6,088 nucleotides of DNA, taken from the NCBI GenBank assembly GCA_014379915.1, contig JACMKV010000002.1, positions 1-6,088 of the forward strand, read 5' to 3'. The notes under the pieces were generated by a model that did no database searches, was not told the origin of the DNA, and worked only from the letters and a program-made list of their open reading frames with translations. Shown here piece after piece: positions 5,505-6,088 of the stretch. How positions within the stretch are numbered: position 1 is the first letter of the stretch; the number at the start of each line of letters is the position of its first letter. Both the position numbers and the translations under genes were made by a program. The DNA is from Burkholderiales bacterium (GTDB taxonomy: Bacteria > Pseudomonadota > Gammaproteobacteria > Burkholderiales > JACMKV01).

Positions 5505-5510
5505 TAAAAT
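5505..5510 (+). promoter_or_regulatory. Candidate -10 element for the microprotein gene
   Basis: TAAAAT matches the sigma-70 -10 consensus at five of six positions. No good -35 is present at 16-18 nt, which would suit an activator-dependent promoter. The paired ATGTAATA repeats are centred about 44 bp upstream of the implied start near 5517. Confidence 0.3.
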
Positions 5511-5619
5511 CCGATCAAATTCGCTTCCAGCAGGATGGGTATGTTTATTGCGTAGCGTGCGTTTGATCGTTGCGGTTCTTATTCGGCGATCTCAATTTCA
5601 CTCACGTGAGGAGAAAGAA

Positions 5620-5733
5620 ATGGCTCAAGGAAAAGGCAAGGCAGGCGGCGGAGACAAAGGCGGCAAATCGAAAGACGCCGACAAGAAAAAAGCACCCGCC
5701 AAAGAAAAATCCAAAGGTGGAAAAAGCAAGTAG
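5620..5733 (+). CDS. Lysine/glycine-rich 37-residue microprotein of unknown function
   Basis: I do not recognise a family. The product has 37 residues, of which 13 are Lys and 9 Gly, with only four acidic residues. There are no aromatic residues and no Cys, so it is strongly basic and almost certainly disordered. The motif KGGKSK appears at 13-18 and again at the C-terminus (32-37). The two copies use different codons for both Gly residues, for Ser (TCG versus AGC) and for the last Lys, so the amino-acid sequence rather than the DNA appears conserved between them, which supports real coding. ATG 5620 has AGGAG 6 nt upstream, part of the palindrome CTCACGTGAG at 5601-5610; an in-frame upstream extension exists but lacks such a site. 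A terminator follows 110 bp later. The composition resembles histone H1-like or other nucleic-acid-binding tails, so DNA or RNA binding is a guess only. Confidence 0.65.
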   Translation: MAQGKGKAGGGDKGGKSKDADKKKAPAKEKSKGGKSK

Positions 5734-5841
5734 CCGCTGATTGATCGGAGATTTGAATCGCGTCGTTTCCGCGAAGCAGTTACGAAAAGGTTTCAGCTTC
5801 GCTTTAGCTGAAGGGACGACTCCCGGTTGGGTCCCGCAAAT
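5734..5841 (+). ncRNA. Hairpin-rich 3' region of the microprotein transcript, possible small RNA
   Basis: Between the microprotein stop and the terminator stem the sequence can form a hairpin TTCAGCT/AGCTGAA (5792-5812). Right after it comes GGGAC...GTCCC (5813-5835), which competes with alternative pairings such as CCC-GGTT-GGG inside it. With the terminator this gives at least three consecutive structures. I could not match it to a riboswitch or known RNA family. It could be a 3'-UTR-derived small RNA or simply a long structured tail. Confidence 0.3.
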
Positions 5842-5880
5842 GGTCCGGCTGCACTAAAAGCGGCCGGACCGTTTTTTATT
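5842..5880 (+). terminator. Intrinsic terminator of the microprotein transcript
   Basis: Perfect 8-bp arms GGTCCGGC (5842-5849) and GCCGGACC (5863-5870) are followed by GTTTTTTATT. The GC-rich stem and T-run are canonical for the plus strand. No equivalent T-run exists on the minus strand, so it does not obviously serve the convergent aminotransferase gene. Confidence 0.93.
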
Positions 5881-5884
5881 GCTG

Positions 5885-6088
5885 TCACGCCACGGCTCCG
5901 CTAGGCGACGCGCGAACCGGTGAAGGATTGTCGGCGCAGGCGTGATAGGCGGCCGACTCGGCGGCGCCGAAATTGGCTTTGACGCCCATGTCGGCGAGCA
6001 CGGTTTCAAGCGCGCATAAACACAGCATCACGTTTTCCATCTTGCACGAATAGCCCATGATGCCGAAGCGCCAGATCTTCCTGGCGAG
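5885..6088 (-). CDS. Class-V aminotransferase, alanine-glyoxylate / serine-pyruvate type (partial, 3' end only)
   Basis: The last 67 codons and the stop are visible; the 5' part lies outside the window. The visible sequence begins LARKIWRFGIMGYSCKMENV, then reads MLCLCALETVLADMG. This matches the C-terminal domain of the PLP-dependent alanine-glyoxylate / serine-glyoxylate / serine-pyruvate aminotransferases, which typically show GKxWRIGLMG, ENV and an ALE helix. The R in KIWRFG should correspond to the conserved arginine that binds the substrate carboxylate. The catalytic lysine is upstream and not seen. The tail after the ALE helix (about 40 residues, Ala-rich) is variable in the family. 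Which of the amino donors it uses cannot be told from this piece. It is convergent with the microprotein gene, whose terminator ends 5 bp from this stop. Confidence 0.87.
   Translation of the reverse strand, partial: LARKIWRFGIMGYSCKMENVMLCLCALETVLADMGVKANFGAAESAAYHACADNPSPVRASPSGAVA

Larger units (their letters stand above)
5145..5619. other. Repeat-rich stretch without a convincing gene
   Basis: No open frame on either strand here resembles a protein family or has a good start signal. The content is short repeats and hairpins: a C/G-rich hairpin (5212-5232), a small CCGAC/GTCGG hairpin (5305-5317), a 20-bp imperfect repeat (5175-5194 and 5318-5337), a tandem 12-mer (5389-5412) and an operator-like cluster (5425-5483). 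The last 130 bp are distinctly more AT-rich and probably hold the promoter and leader of the microprotein gene. Confidence 0.6.

Noticed and set aside
5734..5880. Riboswitch such as cyclic-di-GMP, mini-ykkC or glycine type
   Set aside because: GGGACG and ACGA-like loop fragments drew attention, but the required conserved cores are absent and the element lies after, not before, a gene.

Overview
The window looks like chromosomal DNA of a chemolithotrophic sulfur-oxidising proteobacterium. A betaproteobacterium is my best guess, from the GC-rich coding sequence and the combination of Sox genes, moaC, an M48 protease gene and tusA; this is inference, since no rRNA or other phylogenetic marker is present.

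Left part (1-2651, minus strand). Reading in the direction of transcription, the order is moaC, soxY, soxZ, soxB, with soxB running off the left edge. SoxYZ is the periplasmic carrier that holds sulfur intermediates on a C-terminal cysteine arm. SoxB is the hydrolase that releases sulfate from that arm. MoaC makes the first molybdopterin intermediate; molybdenum cofactor is needed by sulfite- and sulfane-oxidising molybdoenzymes, so its place upstream of sox may be meaningful. No soxA or soxX lies between soxZ and soxB.

Middle (2740-4173, plus strand). A complete BepA/YfgC-like periplasmic M48 metalloprotease with TPR repeats is transcribed divergently from moaC. Between them is an 88-bp intergenic region with a 12-bp direct repeat. 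Next to it, on the minus strand, is the C-terminal third of a ChrA-type chromate transporter, cut off at its N-terminal side and judged a decayed remnant.

Right part (4827-6088). A small tusA gene (sulfur carrier) on the plus strand has a plausible promoter and overlapping palindromes upstream. A 475-bp stretch without a convincing gene follows. It is rich in repeats: a C/G-rich hairpin, a 12-bp tandem duplication, a 20-bp imperfect repeat, and a cluster of ATGTAA/TTACAT half-sites that includes a near-perfect palindrome. This leads into a 37-residue lysine/glycine-rich microprotein gene with a strong ribosome binding site, a hairpin-rich 3' region and a clear intrinsic terminator. The window closes with the 3' end of a class-V aminotransferase gene (alanine-glyoxylate / serine-pyruvate type) on the minus strand.

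The shared theme is sulfur-compound oxidation: Sox in the periplasm, TusA in the cytoplasm, and molybdenum cofactor supply. The least explained parts are the half-site cluster, the microprotein and the structured RNA region after it.
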